Shown: positions 51,356-60,783, numbered from the stretch's first letter. The stretch: 64,000 nt of DNA from Bordetella genomosp. 7 (GCF_002261265.1 NZ_NEVK01000001.1:1-64000), one strand, 5' to 3'. Numbers and translations are program-made. Notes: a model not told the origin generated them from the letters alone.

Positions 51356-52138
51356 ATGCAACACGGCCACGATTCCCCCGACGCGTCGCCAGCCCGAAGC
51401 TGGCAGGAGCCCGCCGTGCCGTCTCCCGGTGGAATCGCTTTGTTTCTGGATCTGGATGGCACCCTGGCCGACATCCAGGCCGATCCAGGGTTGGTGGCTG
51501 TTCCGCCCGCCACATTGGCTACTTTGCAGCAATTGCACCAGCGGCTGGACGGCGCCATTGCAATTCTGTCCGGCCGCCCGGGCATCGACATCGACCGTCT
51601 TTTGCACCCCCTGCGCCTGCCCTACGCCGGGGGGCATGGCGCCGAGCGGCGCGACCGCCTGGGCGTCATCGTGCAATCGGCGGTGCCCGCCAGCCTGGAG
51701 CCGGTGCGCGCAGCGTTGCGCAGGCAGATCGCCGATTGGGCGGGCGTATGGATCGAACCCAAGAGCCATGGCCTGGCGGTGCATTTCCGGGCCGCGCCCG
51801 GCATGGGCGCGCGGGTGGAAAAACTGGTGCGCGATACGGCCGCCCGCCACGCGCCCGACTTTGAAGTGCAGCCGGGCAAAATGGTGTTCGAATTGCGCCC
51901 GCGCGGAATTCACAAGGGCGCCGCCGTGCAGGCGTTCATGCGCGACGCGCCCTTCGCGGGCCGCACACCTGTCGCGGTGGGCGATGACCTGACCGACGAG
52001 TCGGCGTTTATCGCCGTGCAGCAGGCCGGCGGCTACGGCATCAAGATCGGGGCCGGGCCCAGCAGCGCCGTCTGGAGATTTCCGAATCCCGAGACGCTGG
52101 CGGGGTGGCTGCGGCGCCTGGGCGAGCAAACGCCGTAA
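51356..52138 (+). CDS. otsB: Trehalose-6-phosphate phosphatase
   Basis: 260 residues, with AAGGAG just upstream. The HAD phosphatase motif I is FLDLDGTLAD near residue 30, with the nucleophilic and acid Asp. Motif II lies in ILSGRPG near 65, and motif IV in VAVGDDLTDESAF near 205 with the metal Asp pair. It removes phosphate from trehalose 6-phosphate. It is 21 bases upstream of otsA, so both enzymes of the OtsAB osmoprotectant pathway come from one operon in the order otsB-otsA. Confidence 0.93.
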   Translation: MQHGHDSPDASPARSWQEPAVPSPGGIALFLDLDGTLADIQADPGLVAVPPATLATLQQLHQRLDGAIAILSGRPGIDIDRLLHPLRLPYAGGHGAERRDRLGVIVQSAVPASLEPVRAALRRQIADWAGVWIEPKSHGLAVHFRAAPGMGARVEKLVRDTAARHAPDFEVQPGKMVFELRPRGIHKGAAVQAFMRDAPFAGRTPVAVGDDLTDESAFIAVQQAGGYGIKIGAGPSSAVWRFPNPETLAGWLRRLGEQTP

Positions 52139-52159
52139 CGTACGCGCAAGGGGACATAC

Positions 52160-53530
52160 ATGAGCCGACTGATCGTCATTTCCAACCGGGTCGCCGTGCC
52201 CGCCGGCGCCAGGACGCCCGGGGGGCTGGCCGTGGGGCTGTACGACGCCCTGCGCGATTCGGGCGGAACATGGCTGGGATGGAACGGAGAAATCGGCGAA
52301 GGCCCGGGCGACATGCCGTTGTCCAGCGTTACCCGCGACAACATCACGTATGCGACCTTCCCGCTGGCCCAGCGCGACTATGACCGCTTCTACCGCGGGT
52401 TTTCCAACACTGTGCTGTGGCCTGCTTTTCATTACCGGCCCGATCTGCTGCGCTATCGCCGCGCTGACTACGATGGCTATCTGGAAGTCAATCGCGATTT
52501 CGCGCGCCGTCTCGCGCCGGTGTTGCGGCCGGACGACGTGATATGGGTGCACGATTACCATCTGCTGCCTCTGGGGCAGTATTGCCGCGACCTCGGCGTG
52601 CGCAATCGCATCGGCTTCTTTCTGCATATTCCGTTTCCCGCCGCGCCGGTGTTCGAGACAATTCCTCCTCATCGTGATCTGGCGCGCGCGATGTGCGCCT
52701 ACGACGTGGCAGGTTTTCAGACACACGCCGACGCGCAGGCCTTCAGCGACTACTGCGCGACCAATCTGGGGGCGGTTGCCGCGCCCGAAGGGCTGCGCGT
52801 CAATGAACGCGTTTTGCGCGTGGATACCTACCCCATAGGCATCGATGTCGATGAAGTTGCCGCGATGGCGCGCAAGAAGGGGTCCAGGCAGCTGGTGGCC
52901 CTGAAATCGGAACTGGCCCGCCGAAAGCTGATCATCAGTGTCGACCGCCTTGACTACAGTAAAGGCTTGCTTGAACGGTTTGCCGCCTTCGAGCATCTGC
53001 TGGAGATCGAACCCGATCATGGCCGCGATGTGTCGTTCGTGCAGTTGGCGCCCTCTTCGCGCGCGGATGTGCAGGGGTATCGCGAGATCCGCCGCGAGCT
53101 CGACCGCGCGGCCGGCCGCATCAATGGCAAATGGGGAGAGCTGGGCTGGGCGCCGCTGCGGTACATCAACCGGCAGTACAACCGCGCGACGCTGATGCCG
53201 CTGCTGGGGGCATCCCAGGTCGGCCTGGTGACGCCGCTGCGCGATGGCATGAATCTGGTGGCCAAGGAATACGTGGCGTCCCAACCGCAGGATGATCCCG
53301 GCGTGCTGGTGCTGTCCAGGTTCGCCGGCGCCGCGCATGACATGCAGGATGGCGCTTTGATCGTCAACCCATACGACATCGAAGGCATGGCGCATGCCTT
53401 GAATATGGCGTTACGCATGCCGTTGGCCGAGCGCCAGGAGCGGCACCAGCGATTGATGCGCATTCTGCGCGAGCGCGACCTGGCCGCCTGGAAGAACCGC
53501 TTCCTGGGCGACCTGCGGGCAGGGGGCTGA
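52160..53530 (+). CDS. otsA: Alpha,alpha-trehalose-phosphate synthase (UDP-forming)
   Basis: 456 residues, a GT20 glycosyltransferase. Typical OtsA blocks are the start [38 protein letters not shown] near 130, [23 protein letters not shown] near 260 and [15 protein letters not shown] near 355. It makes trehalose 6-phosphate from UDP-glucose and glucose 6-phosphate in the cytoplasm. AGGGG serves as ribosome site. It works with OtsB directly upstream; trehalose protects against osmotic and drying stress. Confidence 0.95.
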   Translation: MSRLIVISNRVAVPAGARTPGGLAVGLYDALRDSGGTWLGWNGEIGEGPGDMPLSSVTRDNITYATFPLAQRDYDRFYRGFSNTVLWPAFHYRPDLLRYRRADYDGYLEVNRDFARRLAPVLRPDDVIWVHDYHLLPLGQYCRDLGVRNRIGFFLHIPFPAAPVFETIPPHRDLARAMCAYDVAGFQTHADAQAFSDYCATNLGAVAAPEGLRVNERVLRVDTYPIGIDVDEVAAMARKKGSRQLVALKSELARRKLIISVDRLDYSKGLLERFAAFEHLLEIEPDHGRDVSFVQLAPSSRADVQGYREIRRELDRAAGRINGKWGELGWAPLRYINRQYNRATLMPLLGASQVGLVTPLRDGMNLVAKEYVASQPQDDPGVLVLSRFAGAAHDMQDGALIVNPYDIEGMAHALNMALRMPLAERQERHQRLMRILRERDLAAWKNRFLGDLRAGG

Positions 53531-53620
53531 GCGCCGGGCCGGATTCAACTGCACAAGCCTGTTACACCGTTTCTTGGTACGCTTCTGGCAGAAATCGTCT
53601 TTTCCAATCGAACCAACACG

Positions 53621-54352
53621 TTGTCAGTGCCCGCTATTTCGCCGATATCCGCTACCCCCGAGGCGCCGCGCCGCCCGTTGAATTCGCCGGCCTGGCGCCG
53701 CGCCAGCGCCGTGTGCTGCGTGGGCCTGCTCATGTTGCTGGGCGCATGCAGTTCTACCAAGGTGGGGCCGGGGCAATATCGCGTGCAGTCGGGCGATACG
53801 CTGACCAAGATTGCGCGCCAGCACAACACCACCGTGTCCGAGCTGATGCGGCTGAACAATCTATCGAACCCGAATCGCATCGCCAAGGGCCAGGTACTGC
53901 GCGTAGACAGCAAGAGCCGCGCCGCGGCGCCCGCACCCAGCCAGAAAGCGCCGCCCACGCCGGCCGCCTCGGCCGCCGCGCTGCGCAACATCAAGCTGGC
54001 ATGGCCGGCCGATGGCACCATCACCCGCCGCTACAACGGCAGTTCGTCCAAGGGCATTACTATCGTCAACAAGGCGGGTACGCCGGTGCGGGCCGCCGCC
54101 GCGGGCAGCGTGGTGTACGCGGGCAACCGCCTGCGGGGCTATGGCAACTTAGTCATCGTGCAGCATTCCGGCGATTTCCTGAGTATCTATGCCCATAACA
54201 GCCGGATGCTGGTCAAGGAGGGGCAAAAGGTTACGCAAGGCCAGCAGCTTGCCGAAATGGGCAGTACGGATCGCCAGGGGCCTGCGTTGTACTTTGAACT
54301 GCGCCATCGCGGCCAGCCGGTGGACCCCTCGGGCGCCTTGCCGCCGCGCTAG
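53621..54352 (+). CDS. NlpD-like LysM/LytM lipoprotein with degenerate catalytic site
   Basis: About 243 residues; no ATG suits, and TTG 53621 or GTG 53627 are the likely starts. The lipoprotein signal ends LMLLGACSS (Cys near 43). A LysM domain (about 52-96, YRVQSGDTLTKIARQHNTTV) binds peptidoglycan, a Pro/Ala linker follows, then a LytM/M23 domain (about 142-240). The M23 metal motifs are lost: the first His/Asp motif reads SSKGITIV instead of HxGID, and the last HxH reads GPALYFEL. So it should not cleave peptidoglycan. Like E. coli NlpD or ActS it may activate AmiC-type amidases at division. Confidence 0.86.
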   Translation: MSVPAISPISATPEAPRRPLNSPAWRRASAVCCVGLLMLLGACSSTKVGPGQYRVQSGDTLTKIARQHNTTVSELMRLNNLSNPNRIAKGQVLRVDSKSRAAAPAPSQKAPPTPAASAAALRNIKLAWPADGTITRRYNGSSSKGITIVNKAGTPVRAAAAGSVVYAGNRLRGYGNLVIVQHSGDFLSIYAHNSRMLVKEGQKVTQGQQLAEMGSTDRQGPALYFELRHRGQPVDPSGALPPR

Positions 54353-54373
54353 ACACGCCGTCGCGCGGGCAAG

Positions 54374-54407
54374 AAAAAAGCCAGGCAATAGCGCCTGGCT
54401 TTTTTTT
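54374..54407. terminator. Bidirectional intrinsic terminator
   Basis: AGCCAGGC and GCCTGGCT form a perfect eight-base stem (54379-54386 and 54393-54400) around AATAGC. An A-run lies on the left and a T-run of eight on the right. It works in both directions, ending the NlpD-like gene transcript and that of the convergent tctA. Confidence 0.9.
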
Positions 54408-54420
54408 GCGGGTAGCCGCG

Positions 54421-55926
54421 TCAGTCTTCTTCGACGAAGGTTTCCTGGCGCTTCTTGCGGATGGACGGCAGGGCCACCAGCACCACCAACACCAGCGCCG
54501 CGGCAAGCAGCGAGGCCGACAGGGGGCGCTCGACGAAGGTGAGGAAGTCGCCGCGCGACAGCAGCAGGGCACGGCGGAAGTTCTCTTCCATCATGGGGCC
54601 CAGCACCAGGCCCAGCAGCAGCGGGGCGCCTTCGCACCGCAGCTTGGCCCAGATGTATCCCACCACCCCGAACGCGGCCGTCGTGTAGATGTCGAATACG
54701 TTGTAGTTCAACGAGTACACGCCGATGGTGCAGAACACCAGGATGGCCGGGAACAGGATGCGGTAGGGCACGCGCAGCAGCTTGACCCACAGGCCGATCA
54801 GCGGCAGGTTCAGCACCACCAGCATCAGGTTGCCGATCCACATCGAGGCGATCAGGCCCCAGAACAGTTCCGGGTGGCTGGTCATGACCTGCGGGCCCGG
54901 CTGGATGTTGTGGATGGTCATGGCGCCGACCATCAGGGCCATCACGGCGTTGCCGGGGATGCCCAGCGTCAGCAGCGGGATGAACGAGGCCTGTGCGCCG
55001 GAGTTGTTGGCCGACTCGGGGCCGGCCAGGCCGGCGGGGTGGCCCTTGCCGAAGCGTTCCGGTTCCTTGGACAGTTTCTTTTCCAGGGTATAGGACGCAA
55101 ACGCCGACAGCACGGCGCCGCCGCCCGGCAGGATGCCCAGCATCGAGCCCAGGGCCGTGCCACGCACGATGGCGGGAGCGGCTTCGCGGATTTCCTGGCG
55201 GCTGGGGTACAGCGAGCCGATCTTGTCCTGCAGTTCGACGCGGTTTTCACGCTGCTCGAGGTTGGACAGGATTTCGGCAAAGCCGAACACGCCCATGGCC
55301 ACGATGGCGAAGTCGATGCCGTCCTGCAATTCGGGAATGCCGAAGTCGTAGCGGGCCACGCCGGAGTTCACGTCGGTGCCCACCATGCCCAGCAGCAGGC
55401 CCAGCAGGATCATGCAGATGGCCTTGGGCAGCGAGCCCGAGGCCAGCACCACGGCGCCGATCAGGCCCAGGGTCATCAGCGAGAAGTATTCGGCAGGGCC
55501 GAACTTGAAGGCCACTTCAGCCAGCGGGGGCGCGAAGGCGGCGATCAGCATGGTGGTGACGCTGCCGGCGAAGAATGAGCCGACGGCAGCCAGCGAGAGC
55601 GCCGCGCCGGCGCGGCCGTTACGCGCCATCTGGTGGCCGTCGAGCACGGTGACCACCGCCGAGGTTTCTCCGGGCAGGTTGACCAGGATGGCGGTCGTGG
55701 AGCCACCGTACTGGGTGCCGTAGTAAATGCCGGCCAGCATGATCAGCCCGGCCACCGGCGGCAGCACGTAGGTGATGGGCAGCAGCATGGCGATGGTGGG
55801 CACGGGGCCCAGGCCGGGCAGCACGCCGACGAGCGTGCCCAGGATGCAGCCCAGCAGCGCGTACAGCAGGTTTTCAGGGGTGACCGCGACGGAGAATCCG
55901 AGCGCGAGGTGTTCGAGCAATTCCAT
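54421..55926 (-). CDS. tctA: Tripartite tricarboxylate transporter, large membrane subunit TctA
   Basis: 501 residues with about 11-12 membrane helices. The TctA signatures are LVGVLPGLGPVPTIAMLLPI near residue 35, GIYYGTQYGGSTTAILVNLPGE (seen in part) near 70, and LGILPGGGAVLSAFASY near 260. It is the main channel of a Na+- or proton-coupled importer for citrate or other carboxylates that uses periplasmic Bug/TctC proteins. It follows tctB by 21 bases. No binding protein is in this operon, so it may serve one or more of the Bug proteins elsewhere in the genome. The C terminus is rich in Arg and Lys. Confidence 0.95.
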   Translation of the reverse strand: MELLEHLALGFSVAVTPENLLYALLGCILGTLVGVLPGLGPVPTIAMLLPITYVLPPVAGLIMLAGIYYGTQYGGSTTAILVNLPGETSAVVTVLDGHQMARNGRAGAALSLAAVGSFFAGSVTTMLIAAFAPPLAEVAFKFGPAEYFSLMTLGLIGAVVLASGSLPKAICMILLGLLLGMVGTDVNSGVARYDFGIPELQDGIDFAIVAMGVFGFAEILSNLEQRENRVELQDKIGSLYPSRQEIREAAPAIVRGTALGSMLGILPGGGAVLSAFASYTLEKKLSKEPERFGKGHPAGLAGPESANNSGAQASFIPLLTLGIPGNAVMALMVGAMTIHNIQPGPQVMTSHPELFWGLIASMWIGNLMLVVLNLPLIGLWVKLLRVPYRILFPAILVFCTIGVYSLNYNVFDIYTTAAFGVVGYIWAKLRCEGAPLLLGLVLGPMMEENFRRALLLSRGDFLTFVERPLSASLLAAALVLVVLVALPSIRKKRQETFVEED

Positions 55927-55947
55927 GATGTTGTCTTCCCCTTGGTT

Positions 55948-56412
55948 TTAATTCATGCCCAGAAACGTCGGCCACAGCGGGAAGATCAGCCCCAGGCCCT
56001 TGACGAATGCCAGCCAGCAGAAGACCACCAGGAAAATGGCGTTGACCACTGCGACGCGCCAGCTGAACTCGAAGCTGGCGATGCTGCTGCCTACCACCAG
56101 CAGGAAGATCGACAGGTACAGGCCCAGGGGGCGCAGCAACAGGCCGAACAGCACGACGGAGCCGATGATGATGAACAGGATCTTGAAGTCGAAGCGGTCG
56201 ACGGTGGTTGCGGTGGCTTTCGGGGAAAGCGCGCCTAGCGCGACCACTGCGCCCAGCACGGCCAGGCAGATGCCCAGCCAGAACGGGAAATAGCCGGGGC
56301 CCATCCGGGCGGCGGTGCCCATGCTGTATTGGGTAGCCCCGAAGGCGAATCCCAATCCGATCAGGGCGAACATCACCCCTGACCAGAAATCCTGTTTATT
56401 CCTTAGCTGCAT
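55948..56412 (-). CDS. tctB: Tripartite tricarboxylate transporter, small membrane subunit TctB
   Basis: About 154 residues from ATG 56412 (MQLRNKQDFWSGVMF); an upstream in-frame start adds 24 residues unlike the family. It has four hydrophobic helices with GTAARMGPGYFPFWLGI near residue 35, typical of TctB. It is the small membrane partner of TctA. The next 819 bases upstream contain no supported gene, so a long leader or lost TctC gene is possible. Confidence 0.9.
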   Translation of the reverse strand: MQLRNKQDFWSGVMFALIGLGFAFGATQYSMGTAARMGPGYFPFWLGICLAVLGAVVALGALSPKATATTVDRFDFKILFIIIGSVVLFGLLLRPLGLYLSIFLLVVGSSIASFEFSWRVAVVNAIFLVVFCWLAFVKGLGLIFPLWPTFLGMN

Positions 56413-57231
56413 AGAAGGTCTCCGTATTGTGCCGTGCCAGGTGGGTAGACCTGTAAGGCGGAGACGCAGGGCCGAGGGACGCAAGAGGCTTGGACATGAA
56501 ACATATAAAAAAAATATGGCACGGCGGAGCGAGCCATATCGGGTTCTGCAAGCGTCCGGACACTGAGCGCACCGCCAGCACGCTTAGTCCAAGTCGGGTG
56601 GATCGTATCACGATGTAGTTCGGAATTCTGTTGGTGAATCCACGCAGATTCCCCTGGTCTTATATCGTGGAATGGCGCTTGCAGACACGGGATTTCCCTC
56701 GGTTCGGGCGTGCGTGGACGCTCTTGGTTCGCACGGCGCGCAAGTGGCCGTAGATCGTGGCGGGCAGACAAAGTCAACTCTTGCAGCGTGTCAGATATAA
56801 AAGGGCGATGCGCTTGCCGGGCGCGTGTCACCCTGACTTTCGATATTGGCCGCTACGGCGCACAGATCAGGACGCGTGCCGCTCTCGTTGCTGTGCATGC
56901 GCAAAGCGCCGGCATAGCGGGCGGGCCGCGGCGCATCGGGTATGGGGACGCCATTTTCCGACAACGACAAATAATTCTTATCAGATGGTCGTCAACGTCG
57001 AATTCTTTAAACAATTACATGGATGTAACGCGTTTGCACATTGTCCACGGAATGGACAAGAAGGCGCGGCGCGGGTGTTGCCGCCACGGCGTTCTTGCTG
57101 CCGGCATCAATGCATCCGTGGAGCGCTGCCCGCCCGTCCGATGCCCAGCCAATACACAGGCGTGCATACAGATACTAGGGAAAATCCTGAGAAATTTGGC
57201 GGTATGTACGTTGCTGTGCCGCAACAGAACG
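56413..57231. other. 819-base gap without a supported gene
   Basis: Between divergently placed tctB (start 56412) and the thioesterase stop (57232) I find no frame with protein-family features. Open frames here are rich in Arg/Cys and look random. Features seen are AAACATATAAAAAAAATATGG at about 56498-56518, possibly a tctBA promoter, and an AT-rich stretch near 56965-57020 (AATAATTCTTATCAG, ATTCTTTAAACAATTACATG). The latter holds a possible promoter with no obvious gene. It could house a small RNA or a decayed gene. Confidence 0.45.
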
Positions 57232-57747
57232 CTAGCTGGCCGGGCTGTCGGCCGGGTCCTGCGCGCGCCGCTTGATTTCCTGGTGGTGGCGTTCCATGGC
57301 TTGCCGGAGTTCGCGGCGCTGCAACGCGGCCTCATAACGCTGCCGCTGCTCAAGCGTGTGTACTTGCAGTTGCGGCACGGGGGTTGGCTGGCCGCTGTCG
57401 TCCACGGCAACCATCGTGAAGAAACAGCTGTTGGCGTGCCGCACGACCTGCGCGCGGATGTCTTCGGTAATTACCTTGATGCCCACTTCCATCGATGTGC
57501 GGCCCGTGTAGTTGACGGACGCCAGGAACGTGACCAGTTCGCCCACATGGATAGGCTGGCGGAACATGACCTGGTCTACCGAGAGCGTGACCACATATTG
57601 GCCGGCATAGCGGCTCGCACAGGCGTAGGCGACCTGGTCCAGGTACTTGAGGATGGTGCCGCCGTGGACGTTGCCCGAGAAGTTCGCCATATCGGGCGTC
57701 ATCAGGATGGTCATGGAAAGCTGGTGGCTTGCAGTGTCTGCTTGCAT
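57232..57747 (-). CDS. Acyl-CoA thioesterase (hotdog fold, YciA/BACH type)
   Basis: About 171 residues from ATG 57747; a TTG seven codons upstream is also open. The hotdog thioesterase motif is MTPDMANFSGNVHGGTILKY near residue 20, with the catalytic Asn/His-Gly-Gly region, then LDQVAYACASRY and VDQVMFRQPIHVGELV. It hydrolyses acyl-CoA to free acid and CoA in the cytoplasm. The C terminus ends in a charged Arg/Glu/Gln helix. It is alone and divergent from the dienelactone hydrolase gene across 172 bases. Confidence 0.9.
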   Translation of the reverse strand: MQADTASHQLSMTILMTPDMANFSGNVHGGTILKYLDQVAYACASRYAGQYVVTLSVDQVMFRQPIHVGELVTFLASVNYTGRTSMEVGIKVITEDIRAQVVRHANSCFFTMVAVDDSGQPTPVPQLQVHTLEQRQRYEAALQRRELRQAMERHHQEIKRRAQDPADSPAS

Positions 57748-57919
57748 GGCTCGCACACGGGATGTCAAAACATCATGGTAATCGGTGCATGCCGCGCCGG
57801 GCGGAAACTTGTCGCGCTAGCCACGAAACGGGGTCATCGATTGTGCAAGACGCCGCAGGTCTGCGGATGCATAATGGCCTGCGTGCCGTGTACGGGCGGC
57901 CCACCCAAGGAGATTCCCC

Positions 57920-58795
57920 ATGTCCCGAGATTCGCAGTTCGACAGCCTGCTGCCGCCTCTGCGGCTGGACCGGCGCGCCTTTGTGGTTACGGCCCTGGCC
58001 ACCGGCTTTACCGCAGCCACCGGTCATGCAGCAGCATCCACCGCCATCAGCACCTCTGCGGACGGCCTGCAGGCAGGCGAAGTTCAGATCCCCGTGCCCG
58101 GCGGCAATATGCCGGCGTATCGGGCGGCTCCCCAGGGCGGCAAGTCGCTGCCCACCGTGCTGGTGATCAGCGAAATCTTTGGCGTGCACGAGTACATCAA
58201 GGATGTATGCCGCCGCCTGGCCAAGGCCGGATACCTGGCCATTGCGCCCGAACTGTTTGCGCGGCAGGGCGACGCGTCCAAGTTCACCGAGATAGCCCGC
58301 CTGCGCGCCGAAATTATCGATAAAGTGCCCGACGCGCAGGTCATGGCCGACCTGGACGCCACGGCGGCCTGGGCGGCCGGGAATGGGGGCAACCCCGAAC
58401 GCCTGCTGATCACGGGCTTTTGCTGGGGAGGCCGCATCGTGTGGTTGTATTCGGCGCACAACCCCAACCTGCGTGCGGGCGCGGCATGGTATGGCCATGT
58501 GCGCAACACCACCAGCCCGATCAAGCCGCAAGATCCCATCGCGCTGGCGGGACGCCTGAACGCGCCGGTGTTGGGCTTGTATGGCGAGGCCGACGCGGGC
58601 ATTCCGGTGGCGGACGTCGAACAGATGCGCGAGGCGCTGGGCAAAGGCTCGGAAGCAGCCAAGCAATCGCAGATACGCCTGTATAAAGATGCGCCCCATG
58701 CGTTTCATGCCGATTACCGGCCCAGCTACCGCAAAGAGCCCGCCGAAGACGCGTGGCGACGCATGCTCGACTGGTTCGAGCGCTACGGCGGGTAA
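57920..58795 (+). CDS. Dienelactone hydrolase-family protein with Tat signal
   Basis: 291 residues with AAGGAG before the start. The N terminus carries a twin-arginine signal, LDRRAFVVTALATGFTAAT at about 17-35, so export of the folded protein is likely. The mature part has the dienelactone hydrolase catalytic set: Cys in TGFCWGGRIVW near 175, Asp in LYGEADAGIP near 225, and His in APHAFHAD near 260. Cytoplasmic members open dienelactones from chlorocatechol breakdown. A secreted form probably hydrolyses another ester or lactone. It ends 9 bases before the convergent metallo-hydrolase. Confidence 0.88.
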   Translation: MSRDSQFDSLLPPLRLDRRAFVVTALATGFTAATGHAAASTAISTSADGLQAGEVQIPVPGGNMPAYRAAPQGGKSLPTVLVISEIFGVHEYIKDVCRRLAKAGYLAIAPELFARQGDASKFTEIARLRAEIIDKVPDAQVMADLDATAAWAAGNGGNPERLLITGFCWGGRIVWLYSAHNPNLRAGAAWYGHVRNTTSPIKPQDPIALAGRLNAPVLGLYGEADAGIPVADVEQMREALGKGSEAAKQSQIRLYKDAPHAFHADYRPSYRKEPAEDAWRRMLDWFERYGG

Positions 58796-58803
58796 GCCGC
58801 GCG

Positions 58804-59817
58804 CTACGGCTTGCGCACGCGCTGCTGCAGCGGAGCGTATTCGGCCGGCACCCACGCATAACCGTGACCATCGGCGCGCACGTGGCCCAGGCCCGGAAAC
58901 GGCAGGTGCGCGCCTGCCACCCAGAGTTTGTCGCGCGCTGCGTCGGCGAAGACTTTCTTGCGGCTGGCGATGGCCTGGGCGCTGTCTACGTCGAATTCGA
59001 TGGCGACTTCAGGCCGCGCGAACTGCACCGCATGGTTGTGCACGATGTCGCCCCATACCAGCAGGCTCTCGCGCCCGGACGTGAACAGGTATGAAGTGTG
59101 GCCGGGTGTATGGCCCGGCGTCGGCACGGCGCGTACGCCGGGCAGCAGCGTTTCGCCGGGCTGGTAGGTAAGAAACTTGCCGGTAGCCTGGTAGGGCGCA
59201 ACGGCGTCGCGCGACATCTTGAAAAACGGCTGGACATCGGCGGGCGCCTGCGCGGCGACGGTCTGGCTCAACCAGAAGTCGGCGTCGGCGCGCGCAGCAT
59301 AGACGTCGGCGTTGGGAAAACGGGGGGTGCCCTGCGCGGTGAGCAGCCCGCAGGCATGGTCGGGGTGCAGGTGCGTGAGCAATACGGCATCGATCTGCTC
59401 GGGCTGAAAGCCCGCGGCCCGCAGGCCTTCGGCCAGGCCGCCGGCGGTGGGGCCCATGCAAGGCCCGGCGCCCGTGTCCACTAGCACCAGGTGTTTGCCG
59501 TTCTGGATGACATAGGCGTTGACGGCAGTCTGTACGCCCGGGTCAGCCGGCACGAACATGGTGGCCAGCAGGGTCTGGATGTCGGCCGCAGTGGCGCCGG
59601 TGAGCAGGCCGGGATCGACATCGAGATAGCCGTCATACAGGGCGGTTACCACGAAATCGCCAAGCGCCATGCGATAAAAGCCGGGGGCCTGCGCCGTTTG
59701 CAGCGGGGCGGCCGCGTGCGCGGGGGTTGCGGCCCCGGCGCCGGCCACCAGGGCCGTTGCAGCCAGACTGAATGCGCCCAGCAAGCGGCGCGGCAGGAAA
59801 CAGACCGGAAAACGCAT
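58804..59817 (-). CDS. Exported metallo-beta-lactamase-fold hydrolase
   Basis: 337 residues with a signal peptide of about 35 residues ending TPAHA. The zinc site THLHPDH is at 148-154. Another His is in PTPGHTPGHTSYLF near 230, an Asp lies in LVWGDIVHNHAVQF near 257, and the last His near the C terminus in AGAHLPFPG. Order and spacing fit the N-acyl homoserine lactonase/MBL-fold group. Periplasmic location and substrate (lactone, ester or aryl sulfate type) are not resolved. It converges with the dienelactone hydrolase and follows a LysR gene on the same strand (51-base gap). Confidence 0.88.
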   Translation of the reverse strand: MRFPVCFLPRRLLGAFSLAATALVAGAGAATPAHAAAPLQTAQAPGFYRMALGDFVVTALYDGYLDVDPGLLTGATAADIQTLLATMFVPADPGVQTAVNAYVIQNGKHLVLVDTGAGPCMGPTAGGLAEGLRAAGFQPEQIDAVLLTHLHPDHACGLLTAQGTPRFPNADVYAARADADFWLSQTVAAQAPADVQPFFKMSRDAVAPYQATGKFLTYQPGETLLPGVRAVPTPGHTPGHTSYLFTSGRESLLVWGDIVHNHAVQFARPEVAIEFDVDSAQAIASRKKVFADAARDKLWVAGAHLPFPGLGHVRADGHGYAWVPAEYAPLQQRVRKP

Positions 59818-59868
59818 GACAGATAGCTCCGTTGAATCAGGCCGTAGGTGCGTCGAGGATAGCGCGAA

Positions 59869-60783
59869 TCAAGGCAGCATGCGCGCCGTGGCCCGCGCCT
59901 GGGCGGCGAGCCAGTCGGCCACGGTATCTACGTCGGGCGATCGAGCATGCGCGCCGCGTATCATGAAGTAGGCATGACGGGACGCGCTTTGCAGCGGCGG
60001 GCCCACGGCCACCAGCCGCTGCTGCGCCAGCAGCGGCTCGACCAGTGCCTGGCGGCCCAGCGCGACGCCGTGGCCGGCCAGCGCGGCGTGCACGATCTGG
60101 TCGTATTGATTGAAACGCAGCATGCCTTTGGGGCGCACGCTTCCCAGCTGGTGGGCCTGCAGCCACTCAGCCCATTGCAACCATGGGCGCGTGGGATCAT
60201 CGAACTCCAGCAACACCAGGCGCGGCAGGCTCAAGGCGTCGATTGCGCCGATACCCTGGGACGGGTGCGCCACCGGCGCCACCGCCTCGCCAAACAGCCA
60301 TTGCGCGGCTTCGGGCGCGGCATCGCGGGGCGTGTACCGGATGGCAATGTCTACGCCGTCGCGTTCAATGTCGAGCAGGCGATTATCGGCAGCGACCCGC
60401 ACATCGACGGCCGGATGCTGTGCCTGGAATTCACCCAGCCTGGGCAACAGCCACAGCGAGGCCACCCCTATGGTGGTGGTGACCGTCACGGGAATACGGC
60501 GCTCGGGGGCGCGCCATTGCCCCGCCAGTTCCCCCAATTGAGACAGCCACGGATCGGCCATGTGGAACAACCGGGCGCCTTCGGACGTGAACGCCACCGA
60601 GCGGAACCCCCGCTTGAGCAAAGGCACGCCCAGATGCGCCTCCAGGGCGCGCACCTGGCGGCTGATGGCCGACTGCGTCAGGTGCAGGTCGCGCGCCGCG
60701 GCGGTGATGCTCATGCGCCGGCCCACTGCGACGAATCCGCGTATCAAGTCCAGGGGAGGCAGTTTGGAAAGGGGATATGACAT
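59869..60783 (-). CDS. LysR-family transcriptional regulator (GcvA-like)
   Basis: 304 residues. The helix-turn-helix at about 8-68 has PPLDLIRGFVAVGRRMSITA, then AARDLHLTQSAISRQVRALE, close to the GcvA branch. An effector domain includes VTVTTTIGVASLWLLPRLGE and DGVDIAIRYTPRD. It lies divergent from the DUF2917 gene (131-base gap) and upstream of the metallo-hydrolase. Divergence from DUF2917 suggests it controls that small operon. Its effector is unknown. Confidence 0.9.
   Translation of the reverse strand: MSYPLSKLPPLDLIRGFVAVGRRMSITAAARDLHLTQSAISRQVRALEAHLGVPLLKRGFRSVAFTSEGARLFHMADPWLSQLGELAGQWRAPERRIPVTVTTTIGVASLWLLPRLGEFQAQHPAVDVRVAADNRLLDIERDGVDIAIRYTPRDAAPEAAQWLFGEAVAPVAHPSQGIGAIDALSLPRLVLLEFDDPTRPWLQWAEWLQAHQLGSVRPKGMLRFNQYDQIVHAALAGHGVALGRQALVEPLLAQQRLVAVGPPLQSASRHAYFMIRGAHARSPDVDTVADWLAAQARATARMLP

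Noticed and set aside
51155-53395. A 746-codon open frame on the minus strand opposite otsB and otsA
   Set aside because: It is antisense to two clear enzymes, has Arg/His/Gln-rich composition without family motifs, and is a by-product of GC-rich codon use.
56710-58323. A long plus-strand frame entering the thioesterase and hydrolase regions
   Set aside because: It overlaps two supported genes in wrong frames and shows no motifs; Cys/Arg-rich composition looks random.
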